Shown piece by piece: positions 18,261 to 26,230 of a DNA stretch of 64,000 nt. The position numbers were made by a program, and so were the translations under genes. The first letter of the stretch is position 1. The number at the start of each line of letters is the position of its first letter. The DNA comes from Planctomycetaceae bacterium (GTDB lineage Bacteria; Planctomycetota; Planctomycetia; Planctomycetales; Planctomycetaceae), in NCBI GenBank assembly GCA_021732785.1, contig JAKFUG010000022.1:1-64000 (forward strand), read 5' to 3'. Below the pieces are notes generated by a model, which had not been told where the DNA came from, did not search any database, and was given only the letters and a program-made list of their open reading frames with translations.

Positions 18261-18617
18261 GGCTGGGCCTCAATGGAAGTGGATGGGACGTTCAACAACA
18301 TCGTTCCGTCGTTTCAGGACCGCGAATTGGCAGAGGAGATACCGCACAGGGCAGTCTGATACTCAAACGCAAAGAGAGGTGGCGTTCAACAGAAAAATGC
18401 CGCGCGCGTGAGCGAATTCCGCGAAAACCGTCGCCGAAGCGGTCGCCATACCGAGTGAGAGTACCAGTGCTTATGCGAACAAATGCAAGGGAAGCGTGGC
18501 CTTTCGGCAACACGTCGATTCAATCGGACGCTGCGATCGTGTGAGACCCTCAAACAGAGCGGCCCGACAGAAGTCATCCGTCGGGCCGTGGGCGAGTTCC
18601 TTTGCTGAACGCGATGA
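18261..18617. other. Intergenic region with a terminator at its right end
   Basis: About 357 bp between two minus-strand genes. It holds the terminator of the right-hand gene (18552-18588) and presumably the promoter of the haloperoxidase gene near 18261-18400. Short open frames here are not protein-like. Confidence 0.4.
18552..18588 (-). terminator. Terminator after the SHD1 protein gene
   Basis: A perfect 9-nt stem (18560-18568 with 18580-18588, arm CGGCCCGAC) with an 11-nt loop; on the minus strand it is followed by CTCTGTTTG, a modest T-run. Confidence 0.65.
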
Positions 18618-20531
18618 CTACCGAATCCCGGTCGTCGTGATTCGGGATTGGCCGATGGTGTGCTGCGCCTGCGGCCCGGTTCCTTGCGTCGGCTTCTGCA
18701 GAAACTTCGGCAGATGCACGCCGTCGTAGAAACCATACTGCGGCTTTTCCAGCGAGCGCAAATGCGACTCCATATTCTCACCTCGTTTGAGATGGACCAT
18801 GAACGGGACGTTCGTGGAAGTGCTTTGCCACGCGACTTTCCCCTGATAGACGAACTTCAACGCCGTCACGTATTCCTGCATCTTGTAATCGCCGGATGAG
18901 AAGAAGCTGATTTCGCGAACTTTCGGACCTTCGACGGTGGCAACGACATCAATCGTGCCGTCGGGTCCGATGGTGCAGTCCATGTCCTTCAACTTCTTCG
19001 TCAGCGCTTGCAGAACCTGATCTCGCGCCGCGGGATCGGTGATGCCGTTGACGTCGAGCTTCACTTTCGTGCCCGTCTTGAAGACGAACAAACTCGGATC
19101 GGTGAGCGCCTTTTTCTGGATGTCCAAAGCTCCGGGATGCGGCAACTGTGCGGCAAGGAGCGACCCTGGCTTCGAACCATCGGTGGTTGCCATGAACGTC
19201 CATCCGCCGACCGTTTTTAATTGTTCGGCCCCTTCGTACTGCCAGAGTTTCAACTGGTTGTCGATATCGACGAGGAACTTGCCGCCGGCCAGCAGGAAAT
19301 TGTCGTGAGGGAAGTCGATCTGTCCGTGAAAATTCGCCCCGTTGGCGGGGATCTCGTTGATCAATTCCCCGGTTTCCGCGTTCCAGCACAGGACTTTATC
19401 GAACGCCACGCAACCGAGCCGTTTGCCCGACGGGCTGAACGCCATATACGGCCATTGCAGTTTGGACGGCGTTGGATGCTGCACGGCGATTTCGTGCTTC
19501 GCGACGTCAAAGAGCCCCACCTGCTCGCCATTGCTGAAGGCAATATATTTTCGATCGGGGCTGAGCGAGGGCACCGCACCGACTGCGGTTTCGAAGTAAC
19601 AAATCGGCGACATCTCGGGGAACTTCCACAACGCCACCCGGCCTCCGCGACTGGAAAAAGCGAGCGTGTCCGCATCAATGAATTCCGCCCACATGATGTC
19701 TTTATCGCCGCCGTTCTGATCGGCAAACGGGACGACTTCCACTTGCTTGACGGCTTTGGATCCCTTCAGCGTCCAGACTTCGAGACGATCGAGATTGCCC
19801 ATGCCCCATTCTTCGCGGCGCATAAGAATCTGTTTGCCGTCGTCGTGCAGCGCGATCGGTGTCATCTGCCCCGGAGCCGTGGCGGGGGTGCCGGCTTTGC
19901 CCGTTTCGAGGTCGCAAATCACCACGCGCGTCGTGCCGCGCGGCTTCGGTTCCCCCAGCACAAACCCGACGGCGGCCTTCTTCGCCACGGTATTAACGGC
20001 GAGCCCTTTGATGCCTTCGAAGAAATTGCTCTTCGCCGGCAATGCCGCGGTCTTTACGCGACTTTTGAACTGAAACTCATTGGCCGCGGGGAATTCGATG
20101 TTCCATTCCTCGCCGGCACCACCCAGCGGAATGACGTCCGCATCGGTCCAGTCGACCGTCACCACGCGCATTTCTGTAACGGGTTCCGATGAACTCTCCT
20201 TCTTTGAAGAGGGCTTGGATGTTCCCGTTCCTTTGGGCTTAAACGGATCATTCTCTTTGGACTTGAACGGACTGTCGCTCATTTCTTTTTTGAGGTCGGC
20301 AATGATCTTCTGATCGGCCGAATTGAGCTTCTTCAGCTCGATTTCCAATTCCTTGCCGTCCTCCGTTTCCAGCGTGACAGTGCCCCCTTCTTCACTGAGA
20401 AATTTCGCTTTGATCTTGAACTTTCCCGAGGCATCGGACCACGTCCGGGACTCTTGTGCGACACCGATTGTCGCGATGGAGAAGGCGATCAAAACTGTCC
20501 AGACCGCAGCGAGACGAGCACGCATGGACAT
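18618..20531 (-). CDS. Exported SHD1-domain protein with beta-propeller region
   Basis: 637 aa from the ATG at 20531, which has CAGGATCATCG before it and opens a signal peptide (MSMRARLAAVWTVLIAFS...GVAQ); upstream in-frame codons are not protein-like. Residues about 27-80 are an SHD1 (SLA1 homology 1) domain: 'RTWSDASGKFKIKAKFLS', 'GGTVTLETEDGKELEIELKK', 'LNSADQKII'. A Lys/Ser/Pro-rich linker follows, then a WD40/YVTN-like propeller of about 350 residues ('LAFSSRGGRVALWKFPE', 'PSLSPDRKYIAFSNG', 'MAFSPSGKRLGCVAFDKVLC'). SHD1 proteins are abundant in planctomycetes and presumably bind periplasmic partners; the role is unknown. Confidence 0.75.
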   Translation of the reverse strand: MSMRARLAAVWTVLIAFSIATIGVAQESRTWSDASGKFKIKAKFLSEEGGTVTLETEDGKELEIELKKLNSADQKIIADLKKEMSDSPFKSKENDPFKPKGTGTSKPSSKKESSSEPVTEMRVVTVDWTDADVIPLGGAGEEWNIEFPAANEFQFKSRVKTAALPAKSNFFEGIKGLAVNTVAKKAAVGFVLGEPKPRGTTRVVICDLETGKAGTPATAPGQMTPIALHDDGKQILMRREEWGMGNLDRLEVWTLKGSKAVKQVEVVPFADQNGGDKDIMWAEFIDADTLAFSSRGGRVALWKFPEMSPICYFETAVGAVPSLSPDRKYIAFSNGEQVGLFDVAKHEIAVQHPTPSKLQWPYMAFSPSGKRLGCVAFDKVLCWNAETGELINEIPANGANFHGQIDFPHDNFLLAGGKFLVDIDNQLKLWQYEGAEQLKTVGGWTFMATTDGSKPGSLLAAQLPHPGALDIQKKALTDPSLFVFKTGTKVKLDVNGITDPAARDQVLQALTKKLKDMDCTIGPDGTIDVVATVEGPKVREISFFSSGDYKMQEYVTALKFVYQGKVAWQSTSTNVPFMVHLKRGENMESHLRSLEKPQYGFYDGVHLPKFLQKPTQGTGPQAQHTIGQSRITTTGIR

Positions 20532-20893
20532 GACGATGATCCTGTGGCTGAGGGCTTCAGAGAGATGCTCGAAAATCGAACCGACGCGAATGGTGTCCAT
20601 CAGAACGACGGCTTGTCGAATGAAAGCCGGGCGAATGGCATCCATTTCAACCTCGCAAGGACGTCGATGCAAGCCTTCTGTAAATGATGTTGCCACTGCC
20701 GGGTTCTGCACGATCGCCGGTTCTCTTCCTGGCATTCAGGCGGCACCGTAAAGTGGACGGGTGTTCGCAACCCCTTGCCCGAACAGTTGTTAGAACGGAC
20801 TTGACCGAGCTCCCTTGACAAATCATAATGAAGTGCTCCCGCCCTGCTTCGGCATCCCCGTACTTGGCCCACCTGCAAAAGGTTGCCGTTTCC
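20532..20893. other. Divergent intergenic region
   Basis: About 360 bp between the divergent SHD1-protein and dksA-like genes. It should contain both promoters. Open frames here (including an in-frame ATG at 20828 extending the dksA-like protein) lack ribosome sites. No repeat or RNA gene seen. Confidence 0.4.
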
Positions 20894-21289
20894 ATGCTCA
20901 AGAAAATGGAACTTGAGGAGTTTCAAAAGATCCTCAAGACGCTGCGCGCCCGCGTTCGGGGCGATGTCGAACAGATGACCAGCGAGGCGCTCGATCGCAA
21001 TGGCGATGGCTCCGAGTCGAAATCGCCGACGCATCTCGCCGAGTTGGGGACCGAAAACTACGAGCAGGATTTCGCCCTCCGCCGGGTGGAGAACGAACAG
21101 GAACTTCTCGATGAAGTTGCCGAGGCGCTCGAACGGATCACTCGCGGCACGTATGGCGTGTGTGAAGCCTGCCTGGAAGCGGGTTTGACACCGACCAAAG
21201 CGATGATTCCCAAAGCCCGGCTGAAAGTGATCCCTTACGCCAGGAATTGCGTCGAATGCGAACGGAAGCGCGAAGCGCATTGGCGGTGA
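20894..21289 (+). CDS. DksA/TraR family C4 zinc-finger protein
   Basis: 131 aa from the ATG at 20894 (AAAAGG about 12 nt upstream); an ATG at 20828 would add 22 unlikely residues. The N-terminal coiled coil (about 1-85, 'ELEEFQKILKTLRARVRGDV', 'NEQELLDEVAEALERI') leads to a zinc finger with four Cys, 'GVCEACLEAG' and 'ARNCVECERK'. The family binds the RNA polymerase secondary channel and modulates initiation; the acidic tip residues of E. coli DksA are not obviously present, so it may be a TraR-like variant. lspA follows closely, a common neighbour arrangement. Confidence 0.88.
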   Translation: MLKKMELEEFQKILKTLRARVRGDVEQMTSEALDRNGDGSESKSPTHLAELGTENYEQDFALRRVENEQELLDEVAEALERITRGTYGVCEACLEAGLTPTKAMIPKARLKVIPYARNCVECERKREAHWR

Positions 21290-21318
21290 CCTCGACGGCG
21301 GCCCTTCCCGCAACGGCC

Positions 21319-21927
21319 ATGGCTCCGATGCCGTCGACTTTGGTTTCTCCCATGAAGCCGCTCCCGATGAATCGCTACGCCGTTTACGGCTGTCTGGCGA
21401 TTCTGGGGTTGGCGTGGGATTTGTATTCCAAGCACGTCGTGTTCAACTGGTTCGGCTGTCCCGGTCGCGCTCAATGGACATGGCGAGCCGGCGATTTCGT
21501 CGAATTCACGCTCCACACCAACTTCAATGAAGGAGCGTTGTGGGGCCTCGGTCAGGGGGGAGCACCCGTCTTTGCCGGACTGAGCGTGCTCGCCGTCATC
21601 GGCATCGTCTATTTCCTGTTCTTCGCCGGTTATGCCCGCAGCTTGTGGCTGACGTTCGCCCTCGGATTGGTCACCGCCGGGGCGCTGGGAAATCTGTTCG
21701 ATCGCCTCGGGATGCACGGCTGGATGCACGATGGAAAGCCGGTGTACGCCGTGCGCGATTTCCTGTACTTCAAGTTCTTTGGCACATTCGATTGGGCGAT
21801 TTTCAATTTCGCCGATACGTATCTGGTGGTGGGGGCCATCATGCTGGTGATTCAGTCATTCCAGGCCGATTCCTCGCCCACGACCGCCACGATGGCTGCC
21901 GAACCGATGGCTCTGCCACCCACGTAA
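21319..21927 (+). CDS. lspA: Signal peptidase II (lipoprotein signal peptidase)
   Basis: 202 aa from the ATG at 21319; other in-frame ATGs at 21328, 21352 and 21367 are possible and none has a strong ribosome site, so the first residues are uncertain. Four membrane helices carry the aspartyl protease motifs: 'HTNFNEGALWGLGQGG', 'ALGNLFDRLGMHGW' and 'WAIFNFADTYLVVGA', the two Asp being in the last two. It cleaves prolipoprotein signal peptides in the inner membrane. It is 29 bp downstream of the dksA-like gene and probably co-transcribed. Confidence 0.93.
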   Translation: MAPMPSTLVSPMKPLPMNRYAVYGCLAILGLAWDLYSKHVVFNWFGCPGRAQWTWRAGDFVEFTLHTNFNEGALWGLGQGGAPVFAGLSVLAVIGIVYFLFFAGYARSLWLTFALGLVTAGALGNLFDRLGMHGWMHDGKPVYAVRDFLYFKFFGTFDWAIFNFADTYLVVGAIMLVIQSFQADSSPTTATMAAEPMALPPT

Positions 21928-21955
21928 GTGCCTCCTTCTGAAATCGGCTTCGTGC

Positions 21956-23503
21956 ATGGTTCCGCGGTTGGCGACATTTCACCGCTTGATCGTGTTTACT
22001 GTTGTCGCCTCCGCTGTCGCATCCCTCAATGCTGCCGGCCCTCCCGCACGCCTCGTTCGGCCGCTGCGGCAACTGGAACTTGTCACCGGCGAACAGTTGA
22101 ACGTCGAATTCCTCGGTCTCGATGAGCAGGGCTGCGAATTTCGCTGGCACGGACTCACGCGGTGTCGGCTGCCGTTGGCCGCTCTCCGTTCGCTCGCCAA
22201 TCCCCTCGGGATTATCGATCACTGGGATGAATCCGGCGATGCGTTGCAGTTTGACGACTCAACGGTCTGGCAGCGCACCGTCGCCACACCCCTTCCCGCG
22301 GGCGACCTGTCGGCGTGGTTTCGCCTGTTGGATGCCGCGGATTCGAACGCTACCGTTCGGCTGCGTCTCCAATTCCAAACGGGCGATGCAGCGCAGGAGC
22401 TACGTTTGAGAATTCGCAGCACCGGCAACATCGAAGCCATTCCTCCGGCTGCGTGGCGACCGCAATTCTCACAACGCTTACGTCCCCCGCAAACAGGGGC
22501 GCGGCTCGCCGTCCGTTGGAGCGCAGAGCGGTGCGAAGTCATGGTCGATGACGCACTGCACACGGTGTATCAGACCGGCGGAGCGCAGTTCACCGGGTTG
22601 ATGCTGGAACGTGACGCCGACGCGGCGGTGGTGATCGATCATGTCGGATTGCGTCAGTTCGATGCCGAACTGGCGACCCGGCCGATGCCCCCGCGCGACG
22701 GCGAAGATCAGGACGCCGTGATGCTGACCACCGGGGATCAGCTTTTCGGTCGTTTCACGGAAGCTGCGCGATCCGGCGGTATCACATTGCAGGGGCCGCA
22801 GGGTGATTGGTCCGGTGATTGGCGCGACATCGTGCGGATCGATTTCGCCCGGCGGCCGCTTCCCGACCATTTCTTCGCACCAGTTCACGGATGGTGCGTC
22901 GATCTCCGTATGACATCCGGCGCGTCGACTGGCGACATGCCCGAAAGTTTGCGGGCCGTTCGGTTTACCGGCAACTCGTTGCTGCATCCGTGGCTGGGTC
23001 AGATCGCCTCTCCCTCTTCGCGGATTTCATCGATCACTCCATACGGCTATGGTGAGTTCCGCTGGCTGGAACCGGAACGCCGCCATCTGGGCGATGAGAT
23101 CCGGACCGATCTTTCCCCCACGCGGCCAGTGGGAACCGCTGTGACCGGAACGGTAGCATTCGATGCCATTCCAACGGGTTCAACATGGATCGTGGTTGAT
23201 GTCGCGGAACTGGAACCCTCCGGTCTACAGACGCTGCCCACGCAACCCTTTCTGGAAACGCTCCGCGGTGGTGGTTTGCGAACGGAATTGCTGATTAACG
23301 ATCGGGTGATCACCGACCTCAATCGTTACCTGTCGCTGCGCCCGTCGACATCGCACCCCGAACGATTGTGGTTACGAGTTCCCGCCGAGGCATGGCGTGT
23401 CGGCAAGAATTCGTGGGCCCTCCGCCAACGTCCATTGTCACCCACGCAGTACCAGTACGATGATGGTGACATCGGCCGTATCGGTTTATGGATCGGCAAA
23501 TGA
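21956..23503 (+). CDS. Exported planctomycete protein of unknown function
   Basis: 515 aa with a signal peptide (about 1-26, '...VASAVASLNAAG'). The body is almost all predicted beta: an N-terminal barrel-like part ('RQLELVTGEQLNVEFLGLDE', 'GLTRCRLPLAALRSL'), a jelly-roll-like part ('SAWFRLLDAADSNATVRLRL', 'LAVRWSAERCEVMVDDAL'), a second unit starting 'AVMLTTGDQLFGRF', and a galactose-binding-like C-terminal domain ('PVGTAVTGTVAFDAIPTG', 'LLINDRVITDLNRYL', 'RLWLRVPAEAWRVG'). No catalytic motif is visible. The ribosome site is weak. It is 28 bp after lspA and may ride on that transcript. Confidence 0.65.
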   Translation: MVPRLATFHRLIVFTVVASAVASLNAAGPPARLVRPLRQLELVTGEQLNVEFLGLDEQGCEFRWHGLTRCRLPLAALRSLANPLGIIDHWDESGDALQFDDSTVWQRTVATPLPAGDLSAWFRLLDAADSNATVRLRLQFQTGDAAQELRLRIRSTGNIEAIPPAAWRPQFSQRLRPPQTGARLAVRWSAERCEVMVDDALHTVYQTGGAQFTGLMLERDADAAVVIDHVGLRQFDAELATRPMPPRDGEDQDAVMLTTGDQLFGRFTEAARSGGITLQGPQGDWSGDWRDIVRIDFARRPLPDHFFAPVHGWCVDLRMTSGASTGDMPESLRAVRFTGNSLLHPWLGQIASPSSRISSITPYGYGEFRWLEPERRHLGDEIRTDLSPTRPVGTAVTGTVAFDAIPTGSTWIVVDVAELEPSGLQTLPTQPFLETLRGGGLRTELLINDRVITDLNRYLSLRPSTSHPERLWLRVPAEAWRVGKNSWALRQRPLSPTQYQYDDGDIGRIGLWIGK

Positions 23504-23528
23504 ATTCACCGCGACGAGGGAGCGTCCC

Positions 23529-24338
23529 ATGCCTGTTATTCCCAAGGATTTCGACCACCGTATCGATCTGGATGAACCGCTGATGATTGGTTCGGGCATC
23601 GATCTCATCGGTTCCGGCCCCGTTGGTACCGACGAACGCGGGCCGATCATTTCGTTCCCCGGCGACGCGAACGGCATCGTCTTCAGCGGCGTCGGCGAAC
23701 AGCGGGCCTACACTGGGACCGGCGGCAGCGTACAGAATCTCAAACTCCGGGCGCGAACGCACATGGGAGGCGATGCGCTCACCATCACCGCGGCCGGTGC
23801 CGACGGGCGCTCCGGCGAGATGTTGTTACACCGTTTGTTAATCTATGGCGACGGTCATGGCGACGGCGTCCGTGGCACCGCCGATCGTGGCATCGTGATT
23901 GATGGCAGTATGCTGAAACAACCGGGAGCCGCCGGGATTCGCCGGATCGTGATGCACGACATCCGCATCGCCGACACCAGGCGGGAATCGATCCTGCTCA
24001 ACAACGCGGTCCACTGTTGTATGGAATGCGTACAACTCGATACCGGTGTTGGCGTGCTGCCGGTCTTGCGGATCGTGGACGGGCAGAACATTCTGGGATC
24101 GAACCTGATCATCAATGGGCAGGTCATCATTGAAGGAACTGCGAACGACATCCAGTTGTCCGGTCGGTTCGATGAAGTGATTATCCGTTCCACCGTGAGA
24201 AACTGTGTGATCACCGGCCCGGTGCGCGCGTTGCGTGTGGAGCCCGGTGCCACCGGCGCGTTCTATGGCACCGTCAAGATTCTCGAAGACCGCTCCAAAA
24301 CGGGGTTCGCGCTGTTTGCGATCAAGCAACCGCGTTAA
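23529..24338 (+). CDS. Right-handed beta-helix protein
   Basis: 269 aa from the ATG at 23529, which follows GAGGGAG by 7-8 nt; a longer frame overlapping the previous gene is rejected. Repeated short strands ('GPIISFPGDANGIVFSG', 'GSVQNLKLRARTHMGGDALT', 'AAGIRRIVMHDIRIADTR', 'SNLIINGQVIIEGTANDI', 'VRNCVITGPVRALRVE') have the periodicity of pectate-lyase-type parallel beta-helices, also seen in phage tailspikes. No signal peptide is present, which is odd for this fold. No catalytic triad can be placed. Its stop codon directly abuts the stop of the convergent dehydratase gene. Confidence 0.65.
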   Translation: MPVIPKDFDHRIDLDEPLMIGSGIDLIGSGPVGTDERGPIISFPGDANGIVFSGVGEQRAYTGTGGSVQNLKLRARTHMGGDALTITAAGADGRSGEMLLHRLLIYGDGHGDGVRGTADRGIVIDGSMLKQPGAAGIRRIVMHDIRIADTRRESILLNNAVHCCMECVQLDTGVGVLPVLRIVDGQNILGSNLIINGQVIIEGTANDIQLSGRFDEVIIRSTVRNCVITGPVRALRVEPGATGAFYGTVKILEDRSKTGFALFAIKQPR

Positions 24339-26021
24339 TCACAGTGCATGAAACGCGCGGCTGACGCAGCCGTCGTGGGCTTGGGCAACGGTGGCAGTGA
24401 AGTCGGCGAGATAACCGCGCGTGCGTTCAAAGACTGGTGGCTTCCACATTTGCCGACGCCGTCCCAGTTCTTCATCGCTGACGTGCAAGGTGACATCGCC
24501 GGTTGGCAAATCGAAGCTGATGACGTCGCCATCATTCACGAGCGCGATGGGTCCGCCCACGGCGGCTTCCGGGGAGCAATGCACGCCGATGGCCCCGTGC
24601 GAGATGCCGGAGACGCGCGTATCGGATATCAGCGCGACTTTGCCATTCAGTTCGGGAACCGACAGCGCGGATGCAGCCAGTACCACTTCCGGCATCGCCG
24701 CGGCGACGGGACCCAAATATCGCAACACGATGAAATGACCGGGGCGAATCCGACGTTGTTCGACGGCATCGGAAACTTCTTTGCCACTGCTGAAACACAA
24801 CGCCGGACCACGGAATCGCGGTTCGGACAGGCTCGACACCTTGAACACGGCCCCTTCCGGCGCAAGGTTACCGAAGCAGACCTGCATGTCGGCGTACGCT
24901 TTGAACGGGGCGTCAATCGGTGCGAACAATTCCTGATTCGGGCCGACATCCGCAGCGCCGCTCACGTTCTCGGCAAGACTTTTCCCGGTGACAGTCAGAC
25001 AACGGCCATCGACTACACCCGCTCGGATGAGATGCTTCATCAGCACATTGGTCCCGCCGAGTTTGTGCAGTTCGACCATTGTCTTGGTGCCGCGCGGGGC
25101 AAAGCTGCACAACACCGGCGTCCGACGAAACACCGCTTGCAGATCGCGCAAGGTGAACGGGACACGGGCTTCGCGCGCGAGCGCCAGCAGATGCAGCACG
25201 CCGTTGGTGGAACCGCCCGCTGCGGCCATCATCGCGGCGGCATTCTCGAAAGCGGCCCGGGTGAGGATATCCCGCGGACGGATTTGTTGTTCGAGCAGTC
25301 CCCGCACCAATGCTCCGGCGTTGAGCGCATCGGTTCGTTTGCCCGGATCGATGGCGGGAATCGAACTGCTCTGCGGCGGCATCAGGCCGATGGCTTCCAT
25401 GGCCAGTCCCCACGTGTTGAACGACGCTGCCACGCCGCAACCGCCGGGACCGGGACAGGCGACTCGCAGGATTTCGTCGGCTTCCGCTTCAGTCATCGCC
25501 CCGACGGCGGCCGCAGCGCGGCTGTCGTACACATCGAGAATCGTGACGTCTTTACCCCGATGACAGCCCGGTTGAATGCTGCCGCCGCTGAGAATCAGGC
25601 CCGGATAATTCATGCGGGCCAGCGCCATCGCAAAGCCGGGGCCGTTCTTGTCACAATGATGCAGCCCGATCATCGCGTCGTAACAATGGGCCGAGACCAC
25701 GCACTCGGCTGAGTTGGCAATCAGATTCCGCGACACAAGACTCGCGCTGCCCCCTTCGAGACCTTGCGTGAGATTATCGCTCACCCCCGGCGTGCCAAAT
25801 GGAAAACCGAGCATCCCCGCGGCCCGGCAACCTTCAGCGACCGTCCGGCCTAATTCATACGCATGAACGTTGCAGAGATTCCCTTCGAGCAACGGCACAC
25901 CAATGCCAATCTGCGGCTTGTCGAAGTCGGCTTCCGACATGCCGAGCCCATAGAAAAACGCGGTGACCCCCCGCTGCCATCCGTGCGTGAGTTGGCGGCT
26001 GTTCCAATTGAGGGCGGTCAT
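24339..26021 (-). CDS. IlvD/Edd family dehydratase (dihydroxy-acid dehydratase-like)
   Basis: 560 aa from the ATG at 26021; the frame opens at a TTG 24 nt earlier. The three Fe-S Cys of the family are in place: Cys50 ('EGNLCNVHA'), Cys123 ('HHCDKNGPG') and Cys195 ('CPGPGGCGVAASFNTWG'), and the Mg-binding 'GVSDNL' and 'CDK' motifs are present. The usual 'CDKTTPG' and 'GxCxGMxTANTM' read 'CDKNGPG' and 'GGCGVAASFNTW', and the C-terminal 'GRFSGG' reads 'TRVSGIS'. It therefore dehydrates a dihydroxy acid (branched-chain amino-acid pathway) or a sugar acid; neighbouring genes do not decide. Confidence 0.85.
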   Translation of the reverse strand: MTALNWNSRQLTHGWQRGVTAFFYGLGMSEADFDKPQIGIGVPLLEGNLCNVHAYELGRTVAEGCRAAGMLGFPFGTPGVSDNLTQGLEGGSASLVSRNLIANSAECVVSAHCYDAMIGLHHCDKNGPGFAMALARMNYPGLILSGGSIQPGCHRGKDVTILDVYDSRAAAAVGAMTEAEADEILRVACPGPGGCGVAASFNTWGLAMEAIGLMPPQSSSIPAIDPGKRTDALNAGALVRGLLEQQIRPRDILTRAAFENAAAMMAAAGGSTNGVLHLLALAREARVPFTLRDLQAVFRRTPVLCSFAPRGTKTMVELHKLGGTNVLMKHLIRAGVVDGRCLTVTGKSLAENVSGAADVGPNQELFAPIDAPFKAYADMQVCFGNLAPEGAVFKVSSLSEPRFRGPALCFSSGKEVSDAVEQRRIRPGHFIVLRYLGPVAAAMPEVVLAASALSVPELNGKVALISDTRVSGISHGAIGVHCSPEAAVGGPIALVNDGDVISFDLPTGDVTLHVSDEELGRRRQMWKPPVFERTRGYLADFTATVAQAHDGCVSRAFHAL

Positions 26022-26071
26022 GGAGTAATCCCGTGAAAAGGGCAATTGATATTCGTTTCAGCCAACGAGCC

Positions 26072-26168
26072 TGATCCCGTTAGGGATCATAGCGATTAGC
26101 CGGTGGTTGAGCGCAGCGACACCACCGGTTTCGTCGTCACGAAATGCCTGCATCCCGGCAGGGATGCA
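26072..26168. repeat. Triple-hairpin intergenic element
   Basis: Three small palindromes in a row: 26072-26089 (TGATCCCGTTAGGGATCA), 26100-26107 with 26121-26128 (CCGGTGGT arm, 13-nt loop), and 26149-26168 (TGCATCCCGGCAGGGATGCA). They fill the gap between the minus-strand dehydratase and phosphohexomutase-like genes. The outer two share a CCCG/GGGAT core. No T-run. Confidence 0.7.
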
Positions 26169-26230
26169 AACTCGTTTGTCAGATTTGGTACCGAAGAGGG
26201 TTCCAAATGACAATCAGCGATTCCCGCCCC

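Noticed and set aside
24348-25712. Plus-strand open frame (454 codons) opposite the IlvD/Edd gene
   Set aside because: Antisense shadow; the minus strand has all conserved dehydratase motifs.
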